Positions 33,262 to 42,076 of a stretch of 64,000 nucleotides of DNA are shown here, in pieces. A program made the translations under genes and the position numbers. The notes under the pieces were generated by a model. The model did no database searches. It worked only from the letters and a program-made list of their open reading frames with translations, and was not told the DNA's origin. The stretch's first letter is position 1. Each line of letters starts with the position of its first letter. This DNA comes from Paractinoplanes pyxinae (GTDB taxonomy: Bacteria; Actinomycetota; Actinomycetes; Mycobacteriales; Micromonosporaceae). Location of the stretch: positions 558,001-622,000 of the forward strand of contig NZ_JAPNTZ010000001.1 of assembly GCF_026626335.1 (NCBI RefSeq), given 5' to 3'.

Positions 33262-35883
33262 GTGTCCATCGAGCCGAGCGCGGATTCCGCCGGATCACTG
33301 CTGAACTCCAAGTTCGCCGTGCCCGCGCCACCGCCGTTCATGGTCGACCGGCCCGCCCTCGCGGACCGGCTGACCGAAGGCGTGCAGGGGCCGCTCACTC
33401 TGGTGACCGGTCTGGCCGGAAGCGGGAAGACCCAGCTGCTGGCCTCCTGGGCGCGCAGCGGGGCGGTGCGGTGGCCGATCGTCTGGATAGCGGTCGAACC
33501 GGGCGACGAGCGGGGCGCCACCTTCTGGACCTACCTCATCGAGGGCCTGCGCCGGGTGGGGGTGCGAGTTCCGGCGCAGGTCCCGGCCGCGCCCGGGGCG
33601 GCGGCCGGCCGGCCCTTCCTGGCCCGCGTCGCCGCCGCCCTGGCCGCGTGTCCGACCCCGGTCGTGCTCGTGCTCGACGGCGCCTCCCAGCTGGCCGGCC
33701 GGGACTGGGCGGCCGGGCTGGAGTTCCTGCAGAGCCACGCGAGCGGCCTGCGGCTGGTGCTCTCCGGGCGGTGGGATCCGCCGCTGCCGCTCTACCGGTA
33801 CCGGCTGGCCGGCGAGCTGTCCGAGATACGCACGGCCGACCTCGCCTTCCGTGCGGACGAGGCCGCCCGGCTGCTCGAGCTGCACGGGGTGACGCCGACC
33901 GGGGACCAGGTGGCCGAGCTGCTCGACCGGACCGAGGGCTGGGCGGCCGGGATCCGGCTGTACGCGTCGGCCCGGCAGGGCTGCGCGGACCCGGCGGTGT
34001 GGCCGGGACTGACCGGGAACGAGAGCTCGGTCGCCGAGTACTTCATCGGCGAGGTGCTGCGCTTCCAGCCGCCGGTGATGCGCCGCTTCCTGCTCGAGAC
34101 CAGCGTGCTCGACACGTTCACGGCCGAGTTCGCGGCCGCCGTCACCGGCCGGGCCGACGCCGGTCGCCTGCTGGCCGGGCTGACCCGGGAGAACGCCTTC
34201 ATCCAGCCGGTCGGCGACGGCACCGGCCTCTACCGCTACCACCACCTGTTCGCCGACCTGCTGCGCGCCCAGCTCGCCTGGGCCGAGCCCGACCAGGTGG
34301 CGCTGCTGCACGGGCGGGCAGCCGACTGGCTGTTCGCGCACGGCCGGCTGGCCGACGCGGTGGCCCAATGCGCGCGGGCCGGCGACTGGGAGACCGCGGC
34401 CACCATGGTGATCGAGGACTTCGCCGTCGGGCAGCTGGTGATCGAGGGCAGCGCCGGGCGGCTGGGCGGCGTGCTGGCCGGTCTGCCGCAGCACCAGACG
34501 GTTCCCGAGACCGTGCTGGTGCGGGCGGCCCTCACCTATGGCGACGGCGACCACCTGCGGGCGGCCGAGCAGTTCGCGTACGCCAGCAAGCTCCTCGCCG
34601 TCCACGGCAGCGCGTGCGGCGACGGCCTCACCCTCGCCTTCCACCTGATGCAGCTGCTGACCCTGCCCGTCGGCCCCGAGCCGGAGCAGGTCGAGGAGCT
34701 GGCCCCGGTGGTCAAGGCGTTCCTGGCTGTCACGCCGGAGCGGCTGCGGACACGCCACCCCGAGCTGCGGATGCTGGTGCACGCGGCCGAGGGGGTGGCC
34801 CGGGGCGCGTACAGCGCGGGCGACGAGACGGTCGACGCGCTGGCCGAGGCGGTCGCGACCGCGCCCCCGGGGGCCGAGCTGGTGAAGATCGACTGCCTGG
34901 GCCGGCTGGCCGTCACCGAGGCCTACCGCGGCTGGCTCGGGCGGGCCGAGACGTACGCCCGGCAGGCGCTCGACCTGGCCGCCGAGTGCGGGCTGAGCCG
35001 CGACCGGTGGCCCGCCGCAGCCGAGGTGGCCCTGGCCTGGGTGGCGCTCGAGCGCTACGACATCGACGCCGCCGACCGGCATCTGCGGGCCGCTCAGCCC
35101 CTGTGCGCGACCGGATCCGACGGGCCCGCCGCGCTGGCCTGCGCCGTGGTGAAGGCGCGCCGACTGCAGATCCGGGGCGAGACCCGGCAGGTGATGAGTG
35201 TGCTGGTGGCGGCCGGGGAGAACGGCGACGAGCCGCCGCGCTGGCTGTCCCGCGAGATCGCCCTGAGCCGGATCCGCCTGCTGATCACCGCCGGTCGCAC
35301 CGCCGAGGCGGCCGAGCTGCTGGCCGGCCTGCCCGCGACGGGCACCGCGGACGTGGCCGTGACCCGGGCCGCCCTGCTGATGGCTCAGGGCGAGTCCGGC
35401 CCGGCCCAGGACATCGCGACCGCTGTGACCCGCGCCTGCGGGGTGCCGCGGCCGGTCGTGCTGGAGGCCTGGCTGCTACTGGCCATGCTGGCCGAGGGCG
35501 CCGACGACGCGGCGGCCCGGGAGGCGTTGCGCCGCGCGCTGACCGTCGCGGCCCCGGAGTCGTACCGGCGCCCGGTGCACCAGGTGTGGAACGAGCTGCG
35601 GCGGTTGCTGCGCGACGAGGAGCGCAGCGCCGTGCAGCAACGCGTGCTGAGCGGGGCCGCCGGGCCGGCCGTGGCCGAGCCGATCGTCGTCGAGGCGCTG
35701 AGCAGGCGGGAGCTGGACGTGCTGCGGGGGATGGCCGAGATGCTGCCGACCGAGGAGATCGCGGCCTCGATGTACGTGTCGGTCAACACGGTCAAGACGC
35801 ACGTGCGCAACATCCTGCGGAAACTGTCGGCGTCCCGGCGCAACGAGGCGGTGCGGCGGGCCCGCTCGCTCAAGCTGATCTGA
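33262..35883 (+). CDS. MalT-like LuxR family regulator (LAL type) 1
   Basis: An 873-residue large ATP-binding LuxR regulator. An N-terminal P-loop NTPase has LVTGLAGSGKTQLLASW near residue 50 and VLVLDGASQL as the Walker B strand, followed by the winged-helix region (YRYHHLFADLLRAQL), a long helical TPR-like sensor region (about 350-790) and a C-terminal LuxR HTH (LSRRELDVLRGM, VSVNTVKTHVRNIL). MalT of E. coli has the same layout and binds DNA through its GerE-type HTH when bound to ATP and inducer. GTG 33262 follows AGGGGG at a good distance. Together with the second LAL gene it is the best local candidate to bind the island boxes. Confidence 0.93.
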   Translation: MSIEPSADSAGSLLNSKFAVPAPPPFMVDRPALADRLTEGVQGPLTLVTGLAGSGKTQLLASWARSGAVRWPIVWIAVEPGDERGATFWTYLIEGLRRVGVRVPAQVPAAPGAAAGRPFLARVAAALAACPTPVVLVLDGASQLAGRDWAAGLEFLQSHASGLRLVLSGRWDPPLPLYRYRLAGELSEIRTADLAFRADEAARLLELHGVTPTGDQVAELLDRTEGWAAGIRLYASARQGCADPAVWPGLTGNESSVAEYFIGEVLRFQPPVMRRFLLETSVLDTFTAEFAAAVTGRADAGRLLAGLTRENAFIQPVGDGTGLYRYHHLFADLLRAQLAWAEPDQVALLHGRAADWLFAHGRLADAVAQCARAGDWETAATMVIEDFAVGQLVIEGSAGRLGGVLAGLPQHQTVPETVLVRAALTYGDGDHLRAAEQFAYASKLLAVHGSACGDGLTLAFHLMQLLTLPVGPEPEQVEELAPVVKAFLAVTPERLRTRHPELRMLVHAAEGVARGAYSAGDETVDALAEAVATAPPGAELVKIDCLGRLAVTEAYRGWLGRAETYARQALDLAAECGLSRDRWPAAAEVALAWVALERYDIDAADRHLRAAQPLCATGSDGPAALACAVVKARRLQIRGETRQVMSVLVAAGENGDEPPRWLSREIALSRIRLLITAGRTAEAAELLAGLPATGTADVAVTRAALLMAQGESGPAQDIATAVTRACGVPRPVVLEAWLLLAMLAEGADDAAAREALRRALTVAAPESYRRPVHQVWNELRRLLRDEERSAVQQRVLSGAAGPAVAEPIVVEALSRRELDVLRGMAEMLPTEEIAASMYVSVNTVKTHVRNILRKLSASRRNEAVRRARSLKLI

Positions 35884-36331
35884 CGTCCTGCTCGTGACGC
35901 CGCCGGACGTCGCCGCCGTGCGCGCACAGGGCGTACAGGATGAGAATGTCCATGGTGATCAGGATGGCGCCCCAGATCGGCACGGCCGGTATGAACAGCA
36001 GGTGCACGAAGGCGCCGAGCGCGGCGATCAGCGCGCCCAGGATCCGGGCCCACAGCAGGCCGGCCAGCACGCCGGCCCCGGCGGCCAGCGCGAGCACGCC
36101 GAGGATCAGGTGCGTCCACCCCCACACGGTGTGGTCGAGCTCGAACAGCTGATCCGCGGTCACGATGAATACTTGCTCACGGTAAAGGGCGACGATGCCC
36201 TCGACGACCTGAAACGCACCGAGAGTGAGCAACATGATCCCGCCGAAGACGACCACCCCGATCCACGCGGTGAGCGGCGGGGCGGGCGCCGCATCCGTGG
36301 GCCGTTCGCTCGCATAGCTGCTGCTCGTCAT
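35870..36331 (-). CDS. DUF7144-like four-helix membrane protein (paralogue 2)
   Basis: A 153-residue protein with four membrane helices, alignable by eye with the 27614 and 50300 proteins (TAWIGVVVFGGIMLLTLGAF, WGWTHLILGVLALAAGAGVL, MDILILYALCAHGGD). Function unknown. Upstream in-frame ATGs (36400 and beyond) would extend it, but ATG 36331 has GGAGGGAC upstream and matches the paralogues. It lies 66 nt from box 8. The end overlaps the convergent regulator gene by 14 bp. Confidence 0.9.
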   Translation of the reverse strand: MTSSSYASERPTDAAPAPPLTAWIGVVVFGGIMLLTLGAFQVVEGIVALYREQVFIVTADQLFELDHTVWGWTHLILGVLALAAGAGVLAGLLWARILGALIAALGAFVHLLFIPAVPIWGAILITMDILILYALCAHGGDVRRRHEQDVRSA

Positions 36332-36396
36332 CGTTCCGTCCCTCCGTGCGCATGAATGGCGTGCATCGAGCGTCCCCGGCCGGGCGGGTCGGCGGC

Positions 36397-36413
36397 TCAT
36401 ACCGGGCGGATGA
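36397..36413. promoter_or_regulatory. Island box 8 (TCATAC-CGGGC-GGATGA)
   Basis: Faces the minus gene at 36331. GACGCT at 36374-36369 begins 23 nt from the box; predicted transcript start about 36362, leaving a 31-nt leader with GGAGGG. Confidence 0.85.
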
Positions 36414-36442
36414 GCCTTCTGCCTGGTCGCGCCCTTCAATGT

Positions 36443-36459
36443 CCATCCCGGACGGATGT
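36443..36459. promoter_or_regulatory. Island box 9 (CCATCC-CGGAC-GGATGT)
   Basis: A second copy 46 bp from box 8. On the minus side AAGGCT at 36418-36413 is 25 nt away, slightly off the usual 23-24; on the plus side there is no matching hexamer. It may be an auxiliary site for box 8 or act on the second regulator gene from a distance. Confidence 0.55.
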
Positions 36460-36691
36460 CGGCCAGATTCGCGTGGAGGTCTTGCCATGCCACGGCGATT
36501 GTGTTTGCGTGGCGGAGGCGGCGCACCTCCACGTTTCACTGTCCGTAATCGCGACCATCCCGGACGGCGCGTTCCCCCCACGATCTGGCTCTCAGTGGTG
36601 ACGCTGCACGTATCGAACGAGTAGCACCGGCGGGACCTCCGTGCCGCGAGCGGACGTCCCGCACCGAGCGGACTGTGCGGAGGGGGAGCGC

Positions 36692-39295
36692 ATGCGCGAA
36701 GTCGCGAACAACGACGTCTCCGTACGGGTCCGGGCCGTCCCGCGTCCCCGGCCGCGGCTGCCGAGCAGCCTGATCTGGCGGCCCCGGCTGGTCGACGCCC
36801 TGGACGCGGGGGTCCGTCGCACGGTGACGCTGGTCTGCGCCGGCGCCGGCTGGGGAAAGACCACTCTGATCGCTTCGTGGTGCGGGGCCCGATCGGCGTC
36901 CGGCCCGATCGCCTGGCTCACCCTCGACCACGAGCACGACGAGCCCGACGTCTTCTGGTCCGACCTGCTGCTCGCGCTGACCACGGCCGGGGTGATGCTG
37001 CCCCGGCCGGTGCCCCGCGCCGACGACAGCCGCTTCGCCCGGTGGCTCGGCGCGACGCTGGCCGCCCTGCCCTCGACCCTGGTGGTGGTGCTGGACGACG
37101 TGCACAAGGTGACCGACCGCCGGGTGCTGGGCGGGCTGAGCGGCCTGCTGCGCCGGGCGCCGCAACGAGTCCGCTTCGTGCTGGCCGGCCGGCGCGAACC
37201 GGGCGTCTCGCTGCACCAGCTGCGGGTCTCGGGGGACGTGGCCGAGATCCGCGGGGCCGACCTGGCGTTCCGGGTGGACGAGGCGGCCGGCCTGCTCGGC
37301 CTGCACGACCGGAAGTTACCGGTCGACGACCTGGCCGCGCTGGTCCGGCAGGTCGAGGGCTGGCCGGTGGGCATCCGCCTGGCCGCCGACTCGGCCGACG
37401 GGCGCTTCCCGGAACGGGCGGCCGAGGACTACCTGCTCGAGGAGGCGCTGGCCGGCCAGTCCGAGGACACCTGGCGGTTCGTGCTGCGGACCAGCGTGCC
37501 CGACCGGATCTGCGGCCCGCTGGCCGACGCGCTGACCGGCGGCCAGGACGGGCAGCGGACGCTGGAGATGCTGGCCCAGGCCAACCTGTTCATCGAGCCG
37601 GTCGGCACCCGCGGCTGGTTCCGGTACCACCGGACCTTCCGTTCGGCCCTGCGCCACCGCCTGCAGGCGACCAAGTCCGGCCTCGTGCCCGCCCTGCACC
37701 TGGTCGCGGCGCGCTGGCACGCGTCCTCGGGTGACGTTCTGCCCGCGCTGTCCCACGCCGCCGGCGCCGCCAACTGGCCCCTGCTGGCCCACCTCGTGAT
37801 GGACCGCGGCATGCCGCTGTTCAACTCGGGTGATCGAGCCGAACTGATCGAGATCCTGCGCCGGATCCCGGCCGCCCGTCTGTCCGACAACGCCGATCTG
37901 GTGCTGTGCGCGGCCATCCGCGCCTTCGACCGCGGCGACATCGCGGCCATGGCGGCGCGGCTGGCCGAGGCCCGGACGCTGCACGGCTCGGGCGAGGGCC
38001 GCCCGCTGACGTCCACCGGCGTGGCCCTCGGCGTGATGGAGTCGGCCATCCTGGTCCGCTGGCAGGGCGACATGCCGCGCCTGCTCGACCTGTCGACCGA
38101 GCTGCTGGCCGACATCGCGGCCCTGGACACCGCGACCGGCCCGGCTCTGCCGCAGTACCGGACCATGGCGCTCACCAACAAGGCCATCGCGCTGCTCTGG
38201 TCGGGACAGTTCGATCACGCCGACCGTTACCTGTGGGCCGCCTCGTCCGGCGCCCGCGGGGCCGGCATGCCGTTGATCGCCGCGTCCGCGCTCGGGCATC
38301 TCGCGCTGCTCGACTTCCTGCGCGGCTCGATCCACGAGGCCGAGCGCAACGGGACGGCCGCACTCGACCTGGCCCGGCGCATCGACGCGTCGACGCGGCC
38401 CGCGGCCGCCCCGGCTCACCTGGTCCGGGCGCTGATCGAGTCCGAGCGCGGCCGCGGCATCGAGGCCGGCGACGCCCTGCGGATGGCCCTGCACTCCGGC
38501 GGTGAGGTGCCCGAGGCCGTCCTCGTGGTGCTGGCGGCCCTGGTGCGGGTGCGGTTGCTGGTCGACCGGGGCGAGGCCCTCGGCGCCCGTACGGTGCTGC
38601 GGCAAGCATGGGCCGAGGCCCGGCCGGGCTTGGTCGCGCCGGTGCTCATGCGCCTCACCGACGTGGCCGAGTCCGAGATCGACCTGGCCCTGGGGGACGC
38701 CTGCGCGGTGTTCGCCCGGTACGGCGGCGACCGCCCGCTGGCCCCGCCCGAGCAGGCCTGCCTGGCCCGGTCCTACCTCGCGACCGGGCGGCACGACGCG
38801 GCCGAAGCGCTGGCCGGGCTCGTCCGCACCTCTTCCGACCGGGTGTCCGCGGTGACGGGCTGGGTGATCACCGCGCTGGCCGCCGACGCCCGGGGCCGCA
38901 GCGTCACCGCCGGCGAGGCGCTGGAGCGGGCGCTGACGCTGGCCGAACCCGACCACATCCGGCGGCCGTTCCGGCACTGCGACCCGCAGCGCCTGCTGCA
39001 ACTGGCCGGGCGGCAGCAGTGGCTGACCGAGCTGCGCGGCCCGGCCGGCGACAACCTGCTGGGCGACATCACCGGCGAGCTGCCGGTCGTGATCCCGTCG
39101 GCCGGCCCGCTCAGCGAGCGCGAGCTCGAGGTGCTGCACTACCTGCCGACGATGCTCACGGCGGGCGAGATCGCCGAGAACCTCAACATCTCGATCAATA
39201 CGGTGAAGGCCCACATGCGCTCGATCTATCGCAAGCTGGGAGCCGGCCGCCGCCGCGAGGCGGTGGTCACGGCCCGGCAGCTGGGTCTGATCTGA
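36692..39295 (+). CDS. MalT-like LuxR family regulator (LAL type) 2
   Basis: An 867-residue LAL regulator related to the one at 33262. P-loop LVCAGAGWGKTTLIASW near residue 50, Walker B VVVLDDVHKV, winged-helix region with FRYHRTFRSALRHRL, long helical sensor region, and C-terminal LuxR HTH (LSERELEVLHYL, ISINTVKAHMRSIYRKL). ATG 36692 is chosen over a GTG at 36641 because GGAGGGGGA precedes it. The recognition helices of the two regulators (VSVNTVKTHVRNIL and ISINTVKAHMRSIY) are alike, so they may share a DNA site. Ends 29 bp inside the convergent YihY gene. Confidence 0.93.
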   Translation: MREVANNDVSVRVRAVPRPRPRLPSSLIWRPRLVDALDAGVRRTVTLVCAGAGWGKTTLIASWCGARSASGPIAWLTLDHEHDEPDVFWSDLLLALTTAGVMLPRPVPRADDSRFARWLGATLAALPSTLVVVLDDVHKVTDRRVLGGLSGLLRRAPQRVRFVLAGRREPGVSLHQLRVSGDVAEIRGADLAFRVDEAAGLLGLHDRKLPVDDLAALVRQVEGWPVGIRLAADSADGRFPERAAEDYLLEEALAGQSEDTWRFVLRTSVPDRICGPLADALTGGQDGQRTLEMLAQANLFIEPVGTRGWFRYHRTFRSALRHRLQATKSGLVPALHLVAARWHASSGDVLPALSHAAGAANWPLLAHLVMDRGMPLFNSGDRAELIEILRRIPAARLSDNADLVLCAAIRAFDRGDIAAMAARLAEARTLHGSGEGRPLTSTGVALGVMESAILVRWQGDMPRLLDLSTELLADIAALDTATGPALPQYRTMALTNKAIALLWSGQFDHADRYLWAASSGARGAGMPLIAASALGHLALLDFLRGSIHEAERNGTAALDLARRIDASTRPAAAPAHLVRALIESERGRGIEAGDALRMALHSGGEVPEAVLVVLAALVRVRLLVDRGEALGARTVLRQAWAEARPGLVAPVLMRLTDVAESEIDLALGDACAVFARYGGDRPLAPPEQACLARSYLATGRHDAAEALAGLVRTSSDRVSAVTGWVITALAADARGRSVTAGEALERALTLAEPDHIRRPFRHCDPQRLLQLAGRQQWLTELRGPAGDNLLGDITGELPVVIPSAGPLSERELEVLHYLPTMLTAGEIAENLNISINTVKAHMRSIYRKLGAGRRREAVVTARQLGLI

Positions 39296-40091
39296 CGAAC
39301 CACCGGGGTAGCCGATCGGCCAGCACCACGGCCAGGATCGCCGACAGGAGCAGGCAGAACGACAGGACGTAGAGCCAGCCGATGTACGTGAAGGCCAGCC
39401 CGATCGTGCCGTAGCGCTCGGTGCTCGACTGCAGCGCGCGCGGCAGATAGATCGCGCCGGCCGCCCGTACGCCGAGCATGATCAGGCCGAACAGCAGGCC
39501 ACCGAGCAGCAGGCGGTCCCGCGGCACCACCGGCCCCAGCAGCACGCGGGGGAGCAGGACGGCCAGCCCGCAGTCGGCCAGCAGGGTGACCACCACCCCG
39601 GCCACCCCGGCCGCGGGCAGCAGGTCGGTCAGGTGCACGAGGAGCCGCACGCCGATCAGGAACAGCACGACCAGCAGCACGGTGCCGATCTGCCAGCCGG
39701 TGTCGGCTGGGCCCGCCCGCCGCCCGGCGACCGACCAGGTGGCGCGGTAGGCCCGGGCCAGCGCGCGGGCCAGCCCGGTCGCCGACAGCACCACGATCAG
39801 CGAGCCGAGCACCCCGAAGGCGCCGCTGCGGCTGCCGCCCAGCGCGTCCTGCACCAGGCGGGTGCTGTCCGCGGGCAGGCGGATCAGGTCGGTCAGCCGG
39901 TCCCGAGCCGCGCTGCCGGAGAGCGCCCCGATCATGATCACCAACGGGAAGAGCGACGTGAAGGCCTGCGCGGCCAGGGTCATCGCGCGGTCGAAGATCT
40001 GGACCCGGACGAGCTCGCCGAGCAGACGCTGCACGGCCGCCCGCAGCGGGTGCGGCACCGCGTCCAGCACTCGGCGCGAGAGCGTCGTCAT
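39267..40091 (-). CDS. YihY family membrane protein 1, leaderless
   Basis: A 274-residue integral membrane protein of the YihY/virulence-factor BrkB (UPF0761) family, with about six helices. The family-type N-terminal helix (RAMTLAAQAFTSLFPLVIMI) and the late segment YGTIGLAFTYIGWLYVLSF are visible. The function of the family is not settled. ATG 40091 is exactly 35 nt from box 10, with GAGCAT at 40103-40098 and no ribosome-binding site. Single gene, convergent with the second regulator. Confidence 0.9.
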   Translation of the reverse strand: MTTLSRRVLDAVPHPLRAAVQRLLGELVRVQIFDRAMTLAAQAFTSLFPLVIMIGALSGSAARDRLTDLIRLPADSTRLVQDALGGSRSGAFGVLGSLIVVLSATGLARALARAYRATWSVAGRRAGPADTGWQIGTVLLVVLFLIGVRLLVHLTDLLPAAGVAGVVVTLLADCGLAVLLPRVLLGPVVPRDRLLLGGLLFGLIMLGVRAAGAIYLPRALQSSTERYGTIGLAFTYIGWLYVLSFCLLLSAILAVVLADRLPRWFVRSDPAAGP

Positions 40092-40125
40092 GCCGCCATG
40101 CTCGGCCCGGCCGGAAAGGGGCGCG

Positions 40126-40142
40126 CCATCCGTGGCGGGTGA
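40126..40142. promoter_or_regulatory. Island box 10 (CCATCC-GTGGC-GGGTGA), divergent
   Basis: Two leaderless genes lie symmetrically, each ATG exactly 35 nt from the box: 40091 on minus (GAGCAT) and 40177 on plus (GACACT at 40165-40170). Confidence 0.88.
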
Positions 40143-40176
40143 GCCCCCGCCGCCGGCCGGCCGGGACACTCGCCGC

Positions 40177-42072
40177 ATGCTGTCCGTCCTGTTCACCGTG
40201 GGCCTGGGCGCGGCCGTGCTGGGCGTGGTCATCGGCGTCGTGCCGGGACTGCACGCGGACAGCGGCTGGGCGGTGGCGGCCGCCGCGGTCGTGCTCGGCG
40301 GGCTGGGGGCCGTGCTGCGCCCGCTGCTGGTGGCGTTGTGCTCGGCGGCGGGCTGGCTCGGTGTGGTGGCCGGGTGGCTGGTCACGCAGGCGCTGCTGGT
40401 CTGGGCCGCGCTCGAGCTGACGCCCGGGGTGCACGTCGACGGGTTCTGGCCGGCGTTCTGGGCCGCCTGGCTCGGGGCCGGGCTGACCAGCGTGGTGCTG
40501 TGGTTCGTGACGGCCGGGCAACCGGGCGCGGCGACCCGGCACCTGCTGCGTGTGAACCGGCGCTATCGGCGGGCTGTGCCGCGTACGGAAATTCCGGGTG
40601 TTCTCATCGTTCAGATCGACGGGCTGTCGGCGCCGCTGGCCCGGTGGGCGATCGAGGCCGGCAACCTGCCCACGCTGGGCCGATGGCTGCGGGCGGGCAG
40701 TCACACGCTGACCGAGTGGCACGCCCAGCTGCCGCCGACCACACCGGCCAGCCAGGCCGGGCTGCTGCACGGCGCGAGCGATCAGGTGCCGGCGTTCCGG
40801 TGGTACGAGAAGGACACCGGCCGCCTGGTCGTGACGAACCGGCCGCGGGACAGCGCCCTGGTCGAGGCCCGGTGCTCGGACGGGCACGGCCTGCTGGCCG
40901 GCGGGGGAGTGAGCGTCAGCAACGTCTTCTCGGGCGACGCCGCCACCTCGCTGCTGACCATGAGCCGGGCCGGGACGAACAAGCCGGACCGGGCGGTGGC
41001 GGGCTACCTGCTCGACCCGTTCGGGCTGACCCGGTCGCTGGTGCTGACCGTGGGCGAGACCGTGAAGGAGCTGGCCCAGGCGCGACGGCAACGGGTGCGC
41101 GGGGTGCTGCCGAGGATGCGCCGCCGCGGCTCCTATGTGGTGCTGCGCGGGGTCACGAATGTGTTGCTGCGGCACCTGAATCTGGCCGTGCTGGCCGAGC
41201 AGATGATGCGCGGGGCCCCCACTGTCTTCTGCGACTTCGTGGATTACGACGAGATCGCCCACCACGCCGGACCGGCCCGGCCCGAGTCGCTGGCCTCGCT
41301 CGAGGGCATCGACGCCGTCCTGGCCACGCTGGAACAGGTCGCGGCGGCCGCGCCCCGCCCGTACCACCTGGTGGTTCTCTCCGACCACGGGCAGAGCCAG
41401 GGATCGACCTTCGCCCAGCGCTACGGCCTGCCCTTCGAGCAGCTTGTCCGGGAGCTGACCGGATCGGGCGACGTGGTGGCGCCGCCGGCCGACGAGCGGG
41501 AGCACCGGGCGCGGCCCGCCGAGCCCGAACCGGCTCCGGGCCACCCCGAGGTCGTGGTCGCCGCCTCGGGCAACCTCGCGCTGATCTACCTGGCCCGGCT
41601 GCCCGGCCGCGCGACCCTGGAGCAGATTGAGCACCGGCACCCCCGGTTGCTGGCCGGGCTGACCGCTCACCCCGGCGTCGGGTTCGTGCTGGTGCGCTCG
41701 CAGCACCACGGCGCGCTCGTGCTCGGCCGGGACGGGCGACGCCGGCTTCGCGACGACCACGTCGAGGGCTGCGACCCGCTGGCCGCGTTCGGCCCGCACG
41801 CCGCCGACGACCTGCGCCGCCACGACCGCCTCGGGCACACCGGCGACCTGGTGGTGAACAGCTTGTACGAGCCGGGCACGGGCGAGGTGGCCGCGTTCGA
41901 GGAGCTGATCGGCTGCCACGGCGGCCTCGGCGGCGACCAGAGCCGGGCGCTGCTCGTGCTGCCACGCGGGTGGAACCGGCCGGGCGAGCTGATCGGCGCC
42001 GACGCGGTGCACCGGCTGCTCCTCTCATCCATCCGGGATGAACCGGAACGTTCGGCCGCGCGGCAACCATGA
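40177..42072 (+). CDS. Membrane-anchored alkaline-phosphatase-like phosphodiesterase with holin-IV-like N-terminus, leaderless
   Basis: A 631-residue protein. The first 125 residues form four membrane helices and resemble the phage holin family 4 domain; the rest resembles the type I phosphodiesterase/nucleotide pyrophosphatase fold, with IPGVLIVQIDGLSAPL (metal-binding Asp), PPTTPASQAGLLHG (nucleophile Thr/Ser region), FCDFVDYDEIAHHAGP and LVVLSDHGQSQG. It probably hydrolyses a phosphodiester or phosphonate at the membrane; the substrate is unknown. The start is 35 nt from box 10 without a ribosome-binding site. Box 11 is embedded in its last 16 codons. Confidence 0.88.
   Translation: MLSVLFTVGLGAAVLGVVIGVVPGLHADSGWAVAAAAVVLGGLGAVLRPLLVALCSAAGWLGVVAGWLVTQALLVWAALELTPGVHVDGFWPAFWAAWLGAGLTSVVLWFVTAGQPGAATRHLLRVNRRYRRAVPRTEIPGVLIVQIDGLSAPLARWAIEAGNLPTLGRWLRAGSHTLTEWHAQLPPTTPASQAGLLHGASDQVPAFRWYEKDTGRLVVTNRPRDSALVEARCSDGHGLLAGGGVSVSNVFSGDAATSLLTMSRAGTNKPDRAVAGYLLDPFGLTRSLVLTVGETVKELAQARRQRVRGVLPRMRRRGSYVVLRGVTNVLLRHLNLAVLAEQMMRGAPTVFCDFVDYDEIAHHAGPARPESLASLEGIDAVLATLEQVAAAAPRPYHLVVLSDHGQSQGSTFAQRYGLPFEQLVRELTGSGDVVAPPADEREHRARPAEPEPAPGHPEVVVAASGNLALIYLARLPGRATLEQIEHRHPRLLAGLTAHPGVGFVLVRSQHHGALVLGRDGRRRLRDDHVEGCDPLAAFGPHAADDLRRHDRLGHTGDLVVNSLYEPGTGEVAAFEELIGCHGGLGGDQSRALLVLPRGWNRPGELIGADAVHRLLLSSIRDEPERSAARQP
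42025..42041. promoter_or_regulatory. Island box 11 (TCATCC-ATCCG-GGATGA), inside a coding region
   Basis: Perfect half-sites located within the final codons of the phosphodiesterase gene. AACCAT at 42065-42070 and the ATG at 42077 (36 nt) follow; it is predicted to drive the whole arginine deiminase operon from a leaderless start. Confidence 0.88.
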
Positions 42073-42076
42073 CGCC

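Larger units (their letters stand above)
36332..36691. other. 360-bp intergenic region between membrane protein and second regulator
   Basis: The only sizeable gene-free stretch. It holds boxes 8 and 9, spaced 46 bp start to start, an isolated left half-site (CCATCC at 36555-36560) and a short inverted repeat (GGAGG 36514-36518, CCTCC 36526-36530). A 45-codon open frame from ATG 36487 to 36624 has no good ribosome-binding site and an arginine/proline-rich product; I do not call it a gene. No box lies at the standard distance from the regulator at 36692. Confidence 0.6.

Noticed and set aside
36487..36624. A 45-codon frame in the gap before the second regulator
   Set aside because: No ribosome-binding site, arginine/proline-rich shadow-like composition, and no box at the right distance.
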